DNA of 64,000 bases from Bacteroidales bacterium (GCA_017551515.1 JAFZLK010000017.1:1-64000); one strand, 5' to 3'. Shown: positions 18,773 to 27,097, numbered from the stretch's first letter. Notes: generated by a model from the letters alone, not told the origin. Numbers and translations are program-made.

Positions 18773-20197
18773 TTACATTTTGAGCCTTTTTTCTATTTCT
18801 TCCAAGTCCTGCTTGAACGCCTTGTCGGTTTCGATGAGGTTGTTTACTGTCTTGCAGGCGTGGAGAACAGTTGCATGGTCCTTGTTACCGATTGCATTGC
18901 CGATTACAGCAAGCGAACACTTTGTCATGTTCTTTGCAAAGTACATTGCAATTTGGCGTGCCTGAACGATTTCGCGCTTGCGAGTCTTGCTGCTGAGTAC
19001 ATCCACAGACATTGAGAAATAGTTGCAAACCACTTTTTGTATGTAGTCGATTGATATTTCGCGCTGAGTATTCTTTACAAGCTTGTCAATCATGCCCTTG
19101 GCAAGTTCGAGGGTAATTTCCTTCTTGTTGAGCGTTGCCTGTGCAAGCAATGAGATAAGAGTGCCTTCGAGTTCGCGTACATTGTTGGTGACATGCGATG
19201 CGATGTATTCAAGTATTTCTTCCTTAATCTCGATGCCGTCCTTGTATGTTTTGCGCTTCAGGATTTTGATTCTTGTGTCGAAATCCGGTTCCTGCAGGTC
19301 GGCTGCCAATCCCCATTTGAATCTTGACAGAAGTCTTTCCTCCATTCCGTTCAAATCAACAGGAGCCTTGTCGGATGTGAGAATCAGTTGTTTCTGATGC
19401 TGGTGCAAGTGGTTGAATATCTGGAAGAAAACTTCCTGAGTACCCTGCTTGTCGGCGAAATACTGGACATCATCGAGAATCAGCACATCAATCATCTGGT
19501 AGAAGTGGATGAAATCGTTGCGGTTGTTGTCGCGGGTAGCCTGCATGTACTGGGTGAGGAACTTGTTTGCATCTACATAAAGGACAACCTTGTCGGGGAA
19601 GTTTTTCTTTACTTCGAGGCCGATTGCATTTGCAAGATGAGTCTTTCCAAGTCCAGAACCACCATATATGAACAGTGGGTTGAACGGAGTACCTGCGGGA
19701 TTTCCTGCTACTGCGAAACCTGCGGCGCGAGCCATGCGGTTGCATTCACCTTCAACATAGTTGTCGAAAGTATATTCTGGATTTAGGTGCGGGTCAATCT
19801 GAATTTTCTTTAGTCCTGGGATTATGTAAGGCGGAATATGTTCGCCAGCACCTTTGGGCTGAATCTTAGGTTCGTTAGGGACATTTTTCGACCCGTCGTT
19901 GGACGGTATGCGGATAGTAGTCGGAAGGGTGCCGGCGTTCTGGTTGCTCATTACTACCCTGTATTCGAGCTTTGCATCCGGACCGATGACCCTGTGCAGT
20001 GTCCTTGCCATCAAATCGAGGCAATGTGCTTCAAGATACTCGTAAACGAATGGACTTTGAACCTGTATCGTAAGCAAACTTCCTTTGAGTTCGACTGGAA
20101 CGATAGGAGCGAAAAAAGTGTTAAACACAGGTTTCGGAAGGTTTTCTTGAATAATGTTCAAGCATTTGGCCCAAGTTTCTTCGTAGTTAGTTGTCAT
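18773..20197 (-). CDS. dnaA: Chromosomal replication initiator DnaA
   Basis: DnaA binds DnaA boxes at oriC and opens the origin in its ATP form. The 474 residues show all four domains: domain I (residues 1-80, WAKCLNIIQENL), a variable linker (about 85-130), the AAA+ domain with Walker A GGSGLGKTH (179-187) and Walker B VLILDDVQ (238-245), and the C-terminal HTH with the DnaA signature region KTRKREIVQARQIAMYFAK followed by GNKDHATVLHAC. Length is normal. The ATG at 20197 gives a standard N terminus. It is followed by a strong terminator, then the EamA gene. Upstream is a 527-bp AT-rich non-coding region. Confidence 0.98.
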   Translation of the reverse strand: MTTNYEETWAKCLNIIQENLPKPVFNTFFAPIVPVELKGSLLTIQVQSPFVYEYLEAHCLDLMARTLHRVIGPDAKLEYRVVMSNQNAGTLPTTIRIPSNDGSKNVPNEPKIQPKGAGEHIPPYIIPGLKKIQIDPHLNPEYTFDNYVEGECNRMARAAGFAVAGNPAGTPFNPLFIYGGSGLGKTHLANAIGLEVKKNFPDKVVLYVDANKFLTQYMQATRDNNRNDFIHFYQMIDVLILDDVQYFADKQGTQEVFFQIFNHLHQHQKQLILTSDKAPVDLNGMEERLLSRFKWGLAADLQEPDFDTRIKILKRKTYKDGIEIKEEILEYIASHVTNNVRELEGTLISLLAQATLNKKEITLELAKGMIDKLVKNTQREISIDYIQKVVCNYFSMSVDVLSSKTRKREIVQARQIAMYFAKNMTKCSLAVIGNAIGNKDHATVLHACKTVNNLIETDKAFKQDLEEIEKRLKM

Positions 20198-20724
20198 CAG
20201 ACTGTATCCTTATTCTTTTAGTTAAACAAAATATAATATGTTGCATCGACGATGAAGGATTGAGAAAATTCTTAAAAAATCATTTTTTCTAAAAAATTTT
20301 CCAAAACCAGACACTTTTCCAAGTTCAGAGCGTTTTCTGCAACTTGCTGTGTCCCTTAATTTTAGAGGGTCTAAAACCCAAATTCAAAATTCAATCTCCT
20401 GCATCATTTTTGCAGCCCATAAAAATACTCATTCCTTTCTCTCCAACCAAACTTTTTTGATGATTTTTTTTCCTTTTTTGCAGCTTTTTTTCAAGGGAGA
20501 CATTATCAAAAATGTAAAGTTATCAACTTGAACAAATGGTTAATAAAATAGCATATAATTGCTTGGTTATAATCATTTTATATCATTACATGCAATGAGA
20601 TAGTAACAATTAATTTGTTAGTAATCGGCAAATTACGAAAAAAATACCGTCGAAATATGCTTTATGTCCTACGATGTATGCAGTAAAAATGTCAAAAACT
20701 GCTAAATGTCATGTATTCAAGCGG
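20198..20724. other. AT-rich non-coding region upstream of dnaA (possible origin-associated)
   Basis: The 527-bp gap has no credible ORF and is very AT-rich. It contains DnaA-box-like TTATCAACT at 20520-20528 and TTATCAAAA at 20503-20511, and long T tracts around 20460-20490. dnaA transcription must start in its lower part (TATATTTTG near 20228-20236 is an imperfect -7 box). An origin is possible but not shown. Confidence 0.35.
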
Positions 20725-21717
20725 TTAAATTGCCATCAAATTACAGCCCCTAATATCGGCATTGTCGAAACGCCCTGAAACAGAGAAACTACCGTCTTCG
20801 AAAACCTGACCTAAATCCGATGTCTGCAAAAAGCAGCACGAGAATATGTTTGCAAGGTCAACGACATTGATTGCACCGTTTCCTTCGTCATGAACCGACA
20901 ATGGGTCGTGGGTTTCGCGAACCAGAACTTTCATTGTGTTACTGCACTTGTAGATTCCATCTCCTTGCGAATATGCCTGCGATAGTAGTTCGGTCATGCC
21001 GTATTCGGAATGGATTTTTTCAACGCCGAACGATTGGGTCAGGATCTCGTGCAGTTCGGAGCGGACAATTTCTTTTCTACGTCCCTTCATGCCACCGGTT
21101 TCCATAATGATTCCGTGCTTCATCTTGATGTTGTATTTCTCGGCAAAGTCGAGCAGGGCAAAACTTACACCTATAAGTATATACTTTTCTGCATTGTTCT
21201 CAAGTCGGCATATCCGTTCGTAAAGTTCCTGCTGGTTGTTCAGAAAGAATCCGCTCATCTTGTGTCCCGATTGACGAATCAGTTCATCGACCATGTAAAC
21301 AAGGCTCGAACCTGTTCTTTCCAAATAGGCGGGAAGCAGTCCCAATATGCAGAAGTCGGATGGTTTTCCGTAGAATTGTTCGAATCCCGACATGAAGGCT
21401 TTACGGTAAACATTTGCATCAGCCACATAGTGCGACGATGGGATTGTTCCTGTAGTGCTGCTTGAAGTGAAAACAACTTCGGCATCCATGTCGTCGCAGA
21501 TGACCTTGTGCGACTTGAAGAACTCAACCGGCATGAAAGGAATGTCCTTGATGTAGTTTACCATCGCCACATCAATGTTCAGCAGGTCGCAGTACCTATG
21601 ATATATATGATTGTGCAAATATTGGAAAGCAAAGGCCTGCATTGCAAGCCTTTCGAATTTATGTGAGTCCATCGACGAACAAAGTTCGGCGAAATATTTT
21701 TCAAGTTCAGGCAGCAT
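20725..21717 (-). CDS. LuxE-like acyl-protein synthetase/acyltransferase family protein
   Basis: The 330-residue sequence resembles the LuxE (PF04443) group of the adenylate-forming superfamily: an N-terminal helical segment (FERLAMQAFAFQYLHNHIYH), the signature VVFTSSSTTGTIPSSHYV (about 81-98, the Ser/Thr/Gly-rich AMP-binding loop), ILGLLPAYLERTGSSLVYMV, and IHSEYGMTELLSQAY (about 237-251), the motif near the active site. LuxE activates fatty acids in luminescent bacteria; Bacteroidota homologues are stand-alone and their acyl substrate is unknown. The gene is 11 bp downstream of the secreted-protein gene 21729-22553, so they form an operon read from the promoter near 22581. Confidence 0.75.
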   Translation of the reverse strand: MLPELEKYFAELCSSMDSHKFERLAMQAFAFQYLHNHIYHRYCDLLNIDVAMVNYIKDIPFMPVEFFKSHKVICDDMDAEVVFTSSSTTGTIPSSHYVADANVYRKAFMSGFEQFYGKPSDFCILGLLPAYLERTGSSLVYMVDELIRQSGHKMSGFFLNNQQELYERICRLENNAEKYILIGVSFALLDFAEKYNIKMKHGIIMETGGMKGRRKEIVRSELHEILTQSFGVEKIHSEYGMTELLSQAYSQGDGIYKCSNTMKVLVRETHDPLSVHDEGNGAINVVDLANIFSCCFLQTSDLGQVFEDGSFSVSGRFDNADIRGCNLMAI

Positions 21718-21728
21718 CCTGTGCTTGG

Positions 21729-22553
21729 TTATTTTCTCTTTCTTTTAAACTTCTTGAATTTTTCCTCGTATGTGACAAAGTATTTTTTCTTCTTTGGCAG
21801 AGGAGAAATGTCAACGTTACTTCCTGTTCCGCGCATTTTGGTATTGCCGTATTCCTTATCGACAATTATGTATTCTGTTGTGCCGGTGAATATTATTTCT
21901 TTCATCTTTTTGTTCTGGACGATCTTTTTCAGTTCCACTGCGTTCTTTTGTGGTGACTCAGCAGTAAACTCGCGGCATCTTTGTGTTTCGTCGTTGTTTA
22001 TCTGGTAGATTTTCAACTTGTTTTCGCCAGGCAGGCTAGTCATAGGAAGCACATATTGCTTTTCGTCCTTTCCGCCTTTTCCGATGATAGCACCAATGCG
22101 CACCCACTTGTTTGCACGTAGATGGTCGATGTAGAACGGCATAGGCGAAGTTTCATCCTTGATTGTTAAATACAGGTTTGTGCTTCCGTTTTCCATTTCA
22201 ATCTTTGCCGAAACAAGCTCGAATGTTGATGCCGAAGCAAACGCTTTGCGGTTGATGATTATTGGAAGCTCGGGTTCATCATATCTTATTATTGCTGTGA
22301 ACGTATCACCTGATTTCAGTCCGTTTTTCGAGAAGTCGATGACAACAAGACCTGTGTTGAGATTGGCATCCACCGCTTTGCCGTTAAGTGTGATTCCCTT
22401 TATGCTAAATCCCGATTGCATGGCAGGATTCTTTATGTATGCATTTTGTTCGTAAAATATTCCGCTGAATTCAAGTTCTGCCGAAAACAAATTGCTTGCT
22501 GAAACACAAACAATTATAAAAACCATTAATCTTCTAAATCCTTTTATGTACAT
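21729..22553 (-). CDS. Secreted protein of unknown function with basic C terminus
   Basis: I do not recognise this family. The 274-residue product starts with a signal peptide (FRRLMVFIIVCVSASNLFSA, cleavage about residue 25), then has a strand-rich body with FSGIFYEQNAYIKNP and TGLVVIDFSKNGLKSGD, and ends in a very basic tail (KKKKYFVTYEEKFKKFKRKR) that could bind nucleic acid or acidic polymers. No lipobox, membrane helix or T9SS tail is seen. It leads a two-gene operon with the LuxE-like gene and has a very good promoter 28-60 bp upstream. Confidence 0.7.
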   Translation of the reverse strand: MYIKGFRRLMVFIIVCVSASNLFSAELEFSGIFYEQNAYIKNPAMQSGFSIKGITLNGKAVDANLNTGLVVIDFSKNGLKSGDTFTAIIRYDEPELPIIINRKAFASASTFELVSAKIEMENGSTNLYLTIKDETSPMPFYIDHLRANKWVRIGAIIGKGGKDEKQYVLPMTSLPGENKLKIYQINNDETQRCREFTAESPQKNAVELKKIVQNKKMKEIIFTGTTEYIIVDKEYGNTKMRGTGSNVDISPLPKKKKYFVTYEEKFKKFKRKRK

Positions 22554-22573
22554 AAAAAAATCTGTTTAAAAAG

Positions 22574-22694
22574 TTATCAACAAAAGTATGCTGTTTTTTT
22601 TAACCGTGCAAATTTTTTTTGTCCCCTTTTTTGCAAATCAGTGATATATGAAAACATGTCGTTGTCTTTAGGTCTGCGTTATAGCTGTTGATAA
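22574..22694. other. Two inverted DnaA-box-like sites in a divergent promoter region
   Basis: The 212-bp divergent gap 22554-22765 has TTATCAACA at 22574-22582 and its inverse TGTTGATAA at 22686-22694, 103 bp apart, in AT-rich sequence. Both fit a relaxed DnaA box. They may mark origin-proximal or DnaA-controlled promoters. The gap also holds both promoters of the flanking genes. Confidence 0.35.
22581..22612 (-). promoter_or_regulatory. Promoter of the secreted-protein/LuxE-like operon
   Basis: Minus-strand TACTTTTG (22588-22581) matches TAnnTTTG; TTTG (22612-22609) lies 20 nt upstream, the expected -33 spacing. The -7 box touches the DnaA-box-like site at 22574-22582. Confidence 0.65.
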
Positions 22695-22733
22695 GTTTTT
22701 TTTGACCGCATATACTTATATATAAAGTAGGAG

Positions 22734-22741
22734 TATATTTG
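22734..22741 (+). promoter_or_regulatory. -7 box of the MORN-repeat gene
   Basis: TATATTTG matches TAnnTTTG. A TTG codon at 22739 that would extend the downstream frame lies inside it, so translation must start later, at ATG 22766. Confidence 0.6.
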
Positions 22742-22765
22742 TTGGTTTATAATTTCAAGGTAAAC

Positions 22766-24589
22766 ATGAAGATTCGTTTTCTTTTCACACTAATTGCGTT
22801 CGTCACAACAATTTCGGCGGTGGCTCAGGAATATACGCAGGAGAAAATTCTATACAAGAACGGCAACACCAAAGAGGAAGGCACAATGTACCTCGGTTTG
22901 CGCTTCGGCACATGGAAGTTCTATTCGCCCGATGGCAAACTTGCAGCAGAGACCGACTTCTACAAGGATATGCTTCATGGTGAGAACATTTCCTACTACG
23001 ACAACGGCAACAAGCACGAGGTTTACAATTATCGCGCAAACAGCCGTCATGGTGCTTGCGAGGAATATTACGAGAGCGGCAAGCCGAAAATAAAAGGTTT
23101 CTACAATACCAATGTGCGCGATAGCATCTGGCAGCTTTTCTACGACAACGGCAACCAGCAGTCGGAAATTGTTTACAAAGATGGCAAAATAGTAAGCATC
23201 AACAAGTTCTTTACTCGCGACGGCAAACAGACCGTGACTGGTGGCAATGGTTCGATGATAAACTACTACGACAGCGGAGCCAAAAATTCGGAAGGAAACA
23301 TCAAGAATGGCGTCGAAGACGGTAAGTGGACTTACTATCACGAAAACGGTAAGAAAAAGTCGGAAGGCTCATTCATTTCAGGAGAGCGAGTTGGCGAGTG
23401 GAAGGAATGGTACGACAACGGCCAACTCAAGACCGAAATCAACTATGAGAATGGACTCAATACCTTCTGGACACGCACTGGCACCAAGGAGATGGAAGGC
23501 GTAATGGCCGACGGCAAGCGCGACAAGACTTGGACTTACTGGTATAGTTCGGGTAAAGTGCGCAGCGTGAACAATTACAAGATGGATGTGCGTGATGGTT
23601 TGCAAACCAAATACTTCGAAAACGGACAGAAAGAATCGGAAATGACCTACGTTGACGGCAAGCTGAACGGCGAAGCCCACTTCTGGCTTGAAAACGGTCA
23701 GCCCGACATCGACGGAAACTTCAAGGACGACCTGCAGGAAGGCAAATGGACTTACTGGCGCAAGGACGGAAAGAAAGGAAACGAAGGAAACTACTCTAAA
23801 GGCAAAATGGATGGTCGCTGGACTTACTGGTACTCAAACGGTCAGGTTTGGAAGGAAGTTGATTACACCGATGGATTAAGGTCGGGAGCATGGAACATTT
23901 TCTTCGAGAACGGACAGAAATTCCGCGTTGGTCAGTACGAAAATGACGAGGAGACTGGCCTTTGGACTGAATGGAACGAGGATGGCGTGATGGTTCTCCG
24001 TGGCAACTACAAGAACGGAATCATGGAAGGCAAGTGGGAGGCTTGGCACGACAACGGCAACAAGAAATCTGTTGTGGAGTATAGCGATGGTCTTCTTTGC
24101 GGAAGAAATGACTTCTGGTTCGAGAATGGCAAACCTCAGTTCGAGGAGACATACAAGATTACCGATTCCAAGACTGGCGAAGGTAAAACGTCAGTGCTTA
24201 ACGGCAACTACAAAAACTACAATATACGTGGAACAGAGGTAATTAGCGGGACCTACAACATGGGCAAGCGCAATGGAAAGTTCACATACCGCAATGCCAA
24301 CGGTGGTATTATAAAGGTCGAATACTACAAGAACGACAAGCCCGATGGCAAATGGCAGGAGTTCTACGACTTTGGCGGACTGCAAACAGAAACCAACTAC
24401 CGCGACGGCATGAAGGAAGGCAAGTTCACCCGCTACGACCAGCGTGGCAACATAACTTTCCAGTCGAAGTTCCTTGGCAACCGTCAGGTTGAAATCATTG
24501 TTGACGACAACCCGAATCTGCCACAGAACAAGCAGAAAGCACCACAGGCAAATCCGCAGAATACGAGAAGCGGAGGATATAAAAGATAA
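22766..24589 (+). CDS. Secreted MORN/YwqK-repeat protein
   Basis: The 607-residue product has a signal peptide (MKIRFLFTLIAFVTTISAVAQ uses the ATG at 22766, chosen because upstream sequence is promoter). The rest is a run of over twenty repeats of about 23 residues with the core YYxNGxKxxEGxYxxGxxxGxW, the YwqK/MORN-type motif (for example TYWYSNGQVWKEVDY, EGKWEAWHDNGNKKS). Such repeats form extended beta-sheet scaffolds; in Bacteroidota they are common envelope proteins, and some databases call them toxin-antitoxin YwqK antitoxins, which is not supported by any toxin nearby. There is no T9SS tail; the end is Pro/Gln/Asn-rich (NPQNTRSGGYKR). A GTTTC hairpin array begins at once after the stop. 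Confidence 0.85.
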   Translation: MKIRFLFTLIAFVTTISAVAQEYTQEKILYKNGNTKEEGTMYLGLRFGTWKFYSPDGKLAAETDFYKDMLHGENISYYDNGNKHEVYNYRANSRHGACEEYYESGKPKIKGFYNTNVRDSIWQLFYDNGNQQSEIVYKDGKIVSINKFFTRDGKQTVTGGNGSMINYYDSGAKNSEGNIKNGVEDGKWTYYHENGKKKSEGSFISGERVGEWKEWYDNGQLKTEINYENGLNTFWTRTGTKEMEGVMADGKRDKTWTYWYSSGKVRSVNNYKMDVRDGLQTKYFENGQKESEMTYVDGKLNGEAHFWLENGQPDIDGNFKDDLQEGKWTYWRKDGKKGNEGNYSKGKMDGRWTYWYSNGQVWKEVDYTDGLRSGAWNIFFENGQKFRVGQYENDEETGLWTEWNEDGVMVLRGNYKNGIMEGKWEAWHDNGNKKSVVEYSDGLLCGRNDFWFENGKPQFEETYKITDSKTGEGKTSVLNGNYKNYNIRGTEVISGTYNMGKRNGKFTYRNANGGIIKVEYYKNDKPDGKWQEFYDFGGLQTETNYRDGMKEGKFTRYDQRGNITFQSKFLGNRQVEIIVDDNPNLPQNKQKAPQANPQNTRSGGYKR

Positions 24590-24590
24590 T

Positions 24591-24876
24591 GTTTCTAAGT
24601 TTCTGTGGCTGCGCCGTTTCTCGCTACGCTGTTTCTATGGGCTTCGCCCGTTTCAAGGTTTCTATGGGCTGGCGCCCGTTTCTCGCTTCGCTGTTTCTAT
24701 GGGCTTCGCCCGTTTCAAGGTTTCTTTGGCTGCGCCGTTTCTCGCTACGCCGTTTCTATGGGCTGACGCCCGTTTCAAGGTTTCTTTGGCTACGCCGTTT
24801 CTATGCCTCTGGCGTTTCATAGTTTCTATGTGCTACGCACGTTTCTGTGGGCTAACGCCCGTTTAATGTTTCTAAT
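24591..24876 (+). repeat. GTTTC mini-hairpin array, forward orientation
   Basis: Nineteen GTTTC motifs occur in about 285 bp, mostly as GTTTCTATG or GTTTCAAG, separated by tiny palindromes whose stems change in both arms together: GGGCTTCGCCC, GGGCTGACGCCC, GGCTGCGCC, GGCTACGCC, GTGCTACGCAC, GCCTCTGGC, GGGCTAACGCCC. Frames through it are open but repetitive, with no protein-like content. It follows the MORN gene stop directly. Confidence 0.8.
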
Positions 24877-24908
24877 TTTTTATGACTACGCAGTATATAA
24901 AGTTTTTT

Positions 24909-24916
24909 TAATTTTG
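24909..24916 (+). promoter_or_regulatory. -7 box of the four-helix-bundle gene
   Basis: TAATTTTG matches TAnnTTTG, 19 bp before the ATG at 24935. It may also serve glyQS, whose own upstream sequence shows no such box. Confidence 0.5.
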
Positions 24917-24934
24917 CGCGTTTTAAATTAAGTT

Positions 24935-25324
24935 ATGACTATAAAAGATTTTGAGGAATTGAGAATTTGGCAGGATGCTCGCGTGTTGTCAAAGGACATA
25001 TATTTTATTACCAATTCTGATAAGTTTAAAAATGATTATCGGTTTTGTGCTCAAATTCGTGCAGCAGCGGGTTCTATTATGGATAATATTGCCGAAGGCT
25101 TTGAAAGAGACGGCAGTAAGGAATTTTTACAGTTTTTATATATAGCAAAAGAATCGTGCGGAGAAGTTAGAAGTCAATTAGCAAGAGCGTTTGATATTGA
25201 ATATATAGATGAAGAAACTTATAACCAGTATAAACAGCGTTGCATAGACGAAGCACAATCAATTTATAACTTTATCAAATATTTAAAAGACTCCGAAATC
25301 AAAGGTCTAAAATTCAAAAAGTAA
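24935..25324 (+). CDS. Four-helix-bundle protein (23S rRNA IVS/S23-type family)
   Basis: The 129 residues match the TIGR02436-type family by FEELRIWQDARVLSKDIY at the N terminus, the core CAQIRAAAGSIMDNIAEGFER (G-S-I-x-x-N-I-A-E-G is the hallmark) and FLQFLYIAKESCGEVRSQL. The family was first found inside intervening sequences of 23S rRNA genes and is also common as stand-alone genes; its biochemical role is unclear. Here it stands alone, bracketed by GTTTC arrays in opposite orientation (24591-24876 and 25326-25495), an arrangement that suggests insertion or local mobility. Codon use is more AT-rich than in glyQS downstream. Confidence 0.9.
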   Translation: MTIKDFEELRIWQDARVLSKDIYFITNSDKFKNDYRFCAQIRAAAGSIMDNIAEGFERDGSKEFLQFLYIAKESCGEVRSQLARAFDIEYIDEETYNQYKQRCIDEAQSIYNFIKYLKDSEIKGLKFKK

Positions 25325-25325
25325 C

Positions 25326-25495
25326 CAACCCAGAAACAATTAGAAACCTAGAAACTCAGAAACTCAGAAACGAGAAACATAGAAACAATTAGAAACCTAG
25401 AAACTCAGAAACGTGAAACATAGAAACTATTAGAAACCCAGAAACAGCGAAGCGTAGAAACCCAGAAACGTGAAACATAGAAACTTTTAAAAACT
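25326..25495 (-). repeat. GAAAC array, inverse orientation
   Basis: About twenty GAAAC motifs recur every 7-10 bp (AGAAACCTAGAAACTCAG wording), including a longer unit (AGAAACAATTAGAAACCTAG) repeated nearly exactly, and one mini-hairpin (CAGCGAAGCG). It is the reverse complement of the motif in the array at 24591-24876 but mostly lacks the palindromes. It fills the gap before glyQS; no ORF or -7 box is seen in it. Confidence 0.75.
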
Positions 25496-25505
25496 ACATA
25501 ACGAA

Positions 25506-27044
25506 ATGACACAGGAAGATTTATTCAAGAAAATCGTATCACACTGCAAGGAATACGGATTCATATTTCAATCATCGGAACTGTACGACGGACTAAGCGC
25601 AGTTTACGACTACGGACAGAATGGCGTTGAACTCAAGAACAACATCAAGGAATACTGGTGGAAGGCAATGGTTCAACTCAACGAGGAAGTCGTTGGTCTC
25701 GACTCGGCAATATTCATGCACCCGACCATTTGGAAGGCATCGGGACATGTTGATGCATTCAACGACCCGCTAATCGACAACAAGGACTCCAAGAAACGCT
25801 ATCGTGCAGATGTCCTTATCGAAGACCACATTGAAAAGTTCAACGATAAGATAAACAAGGAAGTAGAAAAGGCGCGCAAGCGTTTCGGCGATGCATTTAA
25901 CGAGGAGCAATTCCGTAGCACCAACCAGCGCGTTCTCGACTATCAGGCAAAGATGGACGCAGTGAAGGCACGCTTTGTGAAGGCATTGGAAGACAACGAC
26001 CTTGATGGTATTCGCCAGATAATAATCGACGAAGGTATTGTCTGCCCGATTTCTGGAACCAAGAACTGGACAGAAGTTCGTCAGTTTAACCTTATGTTCG
26101 ACACCAAGTTAGGTTCGGTTGCTGAGGGTGCAAACACAATTTATCTCCGTCCCGAAACCGCACAGGGAATTTTCGTCAACTATCTCAACGTACAGAAAAC
26201 CGGACGTATGAAGATTCCGTTTGGTATTGCTCAGATTGGTAAGGCTTTCCGTAACGAAATTGTTGCACGCCAGTTCATTTTCCGTATGCGTGAGTTCGAA
26301 CAGATGGAAATGCAGTACTTTGTAAAGCCTGGCACCGAACTTGAGTGGTTCGAAAAGTGGCGCGAAAAACGCTTGAAATGGCACAAGGCTCTTGGCATGG
26401 GCGACAACAAGTATCGCTGGCACAAGCACGACAAGTTGGCTCACTACGCAAATGCAGCCTACGACATCGAGTTCGACTTCCCGTTCGGATTCAAGGAAAT
26501 CGAAGGTATCCACTCGCGTACCAACTTCGATTTGTCGCAGCATCAGCAGTTCTCGGGCAAGAAGATTCAGTACTTCGACAACGAAGCAAACGAAGCATAC
26601 ACTCCGTATGTTGTGGAAACTTCTATTGGTCTCGACCGTATGTTCTTGTCTATTATTTCGTCGGCTTACTGCGAAGAGCAGGTTGGCGACGAAACCCGCG
26701 TAGTGCTTCGTATTCCTGCACCGTTGGCACCAGTTAAGGTTGCTGTTTTGCCGTTGGTAAAGAAGGACGGTTTGCCAGAGTTGGCAGAAAAGATTATGAA
26801 CCGCTTGAAACTCAATCTCAACTGCCAGTACGAGGAAAAGGATTCCATCGGCAAGCGTTATCGCCGTCAGGATGCAATAGGAACACCGTTCTGCATTACT
26901 GTTGACCACCAGTCGGCAGAAGACGGCACTGTAACACTTCGTCACCGCGACACTATGGAGCAGGAGCGCGTTTCAATCGACGACATCGAGCGCATCGTTA
27001 CTGAAAAGTGTGACATCAAGAATTTGCTAAGACAGTTGATGTAA
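25506..27044 (+). CDS. glyQS: Glycyl-tRNA synthetase, homodimeric type
   Basis: Class II synthetase that charges tRNA-Gly in the cytosol. The 512 residues are of the alpha2 (eukaryote/archaeal-like) type, normal for Bacteroidota. Visible features are the N-terminal catalytic start (HCKEYGFIFQSSELYDGLSAVYDYGQNG holds the family's YGFxxxSSEIYGG-like motif), LRPETAQGIF (about 217-226), motif 2 FRNEI (about 248-252), motif 3 SIGLDRMFL (about 373-381) and a C-terminal anticodon-binding domain from about 400 (PVKVAVLPLVKK). ATG at 25506 follows AACGAA. A clear terminator follows, so it ends its transcription unit. Confidence 0.98.
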   Translation: MTQEDLFKKIVSHCKEYGFIFQSSELYDGLSAVYDYGQNGVELKNNIKEYWWKAMVQLNEEVVGLDSAIFMHPTIWKASGHVDAFNDPLIDNKDSKKRYRADVLIEDHIEKFNDKINKEVEKARKRFGDAFNEEQFRSTNQRVLDYQAKMDAVKARFVKALEDNDLDGIRQIIIDEGIVCPISGTKNWTEVRQFNLMFDTKLGSVAEGANTIYLRPETAQGIFVNYLNVQKTGRMKIPFGIAQIGKAFRNEIVARQFIFRMREFEQMEMQYFVKPGTELEWFEKWREKRLKWHKALGMGDNKYRWHKHDKLAHYANAAYDIEFDFPFGFKEIEGIHSRTNFDLSQHQQFSGKKIQYFDNEANEAYTPYVVETSIGLDRMFLSIISSAYCEEQVGDETRVVLRIPAPLAPVKVAVLPLVKKDGLPELAEKIMNRLKLNLNCQYEEKDSIGKRYRRQDAIGTPFCITVDHQSAEDGTVTLRHRDTMEQERVSIDDIERIVTEKCDIKNLLRQLM

Positions 27045-27063
27045 AGTCTTGATTAATAGCAAT

Positions 27064-27097
27064 AAAAATCCCTTTGGTTTTCCAAGGGGATTTTTTT
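27064..27097 (+). terminator. Terminator of glyQS
   Basis: AATCCCTTTGG (27067-27077) pairs with CCAAGGGGATT (27082-27092) around a TTTT loop, followed by a T tract; 20 bp after the glyQS stop. Confidence 0.8.

Noticed and set aside
22739..22765. TTG start of the MORN protein (616 residues)
   Set aside because: It lies in the -7 promoter box; the ATG at 22766 starts a normal signal peptide.
24589..24866. Two plus-strand frames across the GTTTC array
   Set aside because: Their amino-acid repeats follow from the DNA repeat; there is no signal peptide or family match.
25326..25495. CRISPR-like regular spacing
   Set aside because: The repeated word is only 5-8 bp with 7-10 bp spacing, no 24-37 bp repeat or unique spacers, and no cas gene nearby.
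26109..26945. 278-codon frame antisense to glyQS
   Set aside because: glyQS is unambiguous and the antisense frame has no features.
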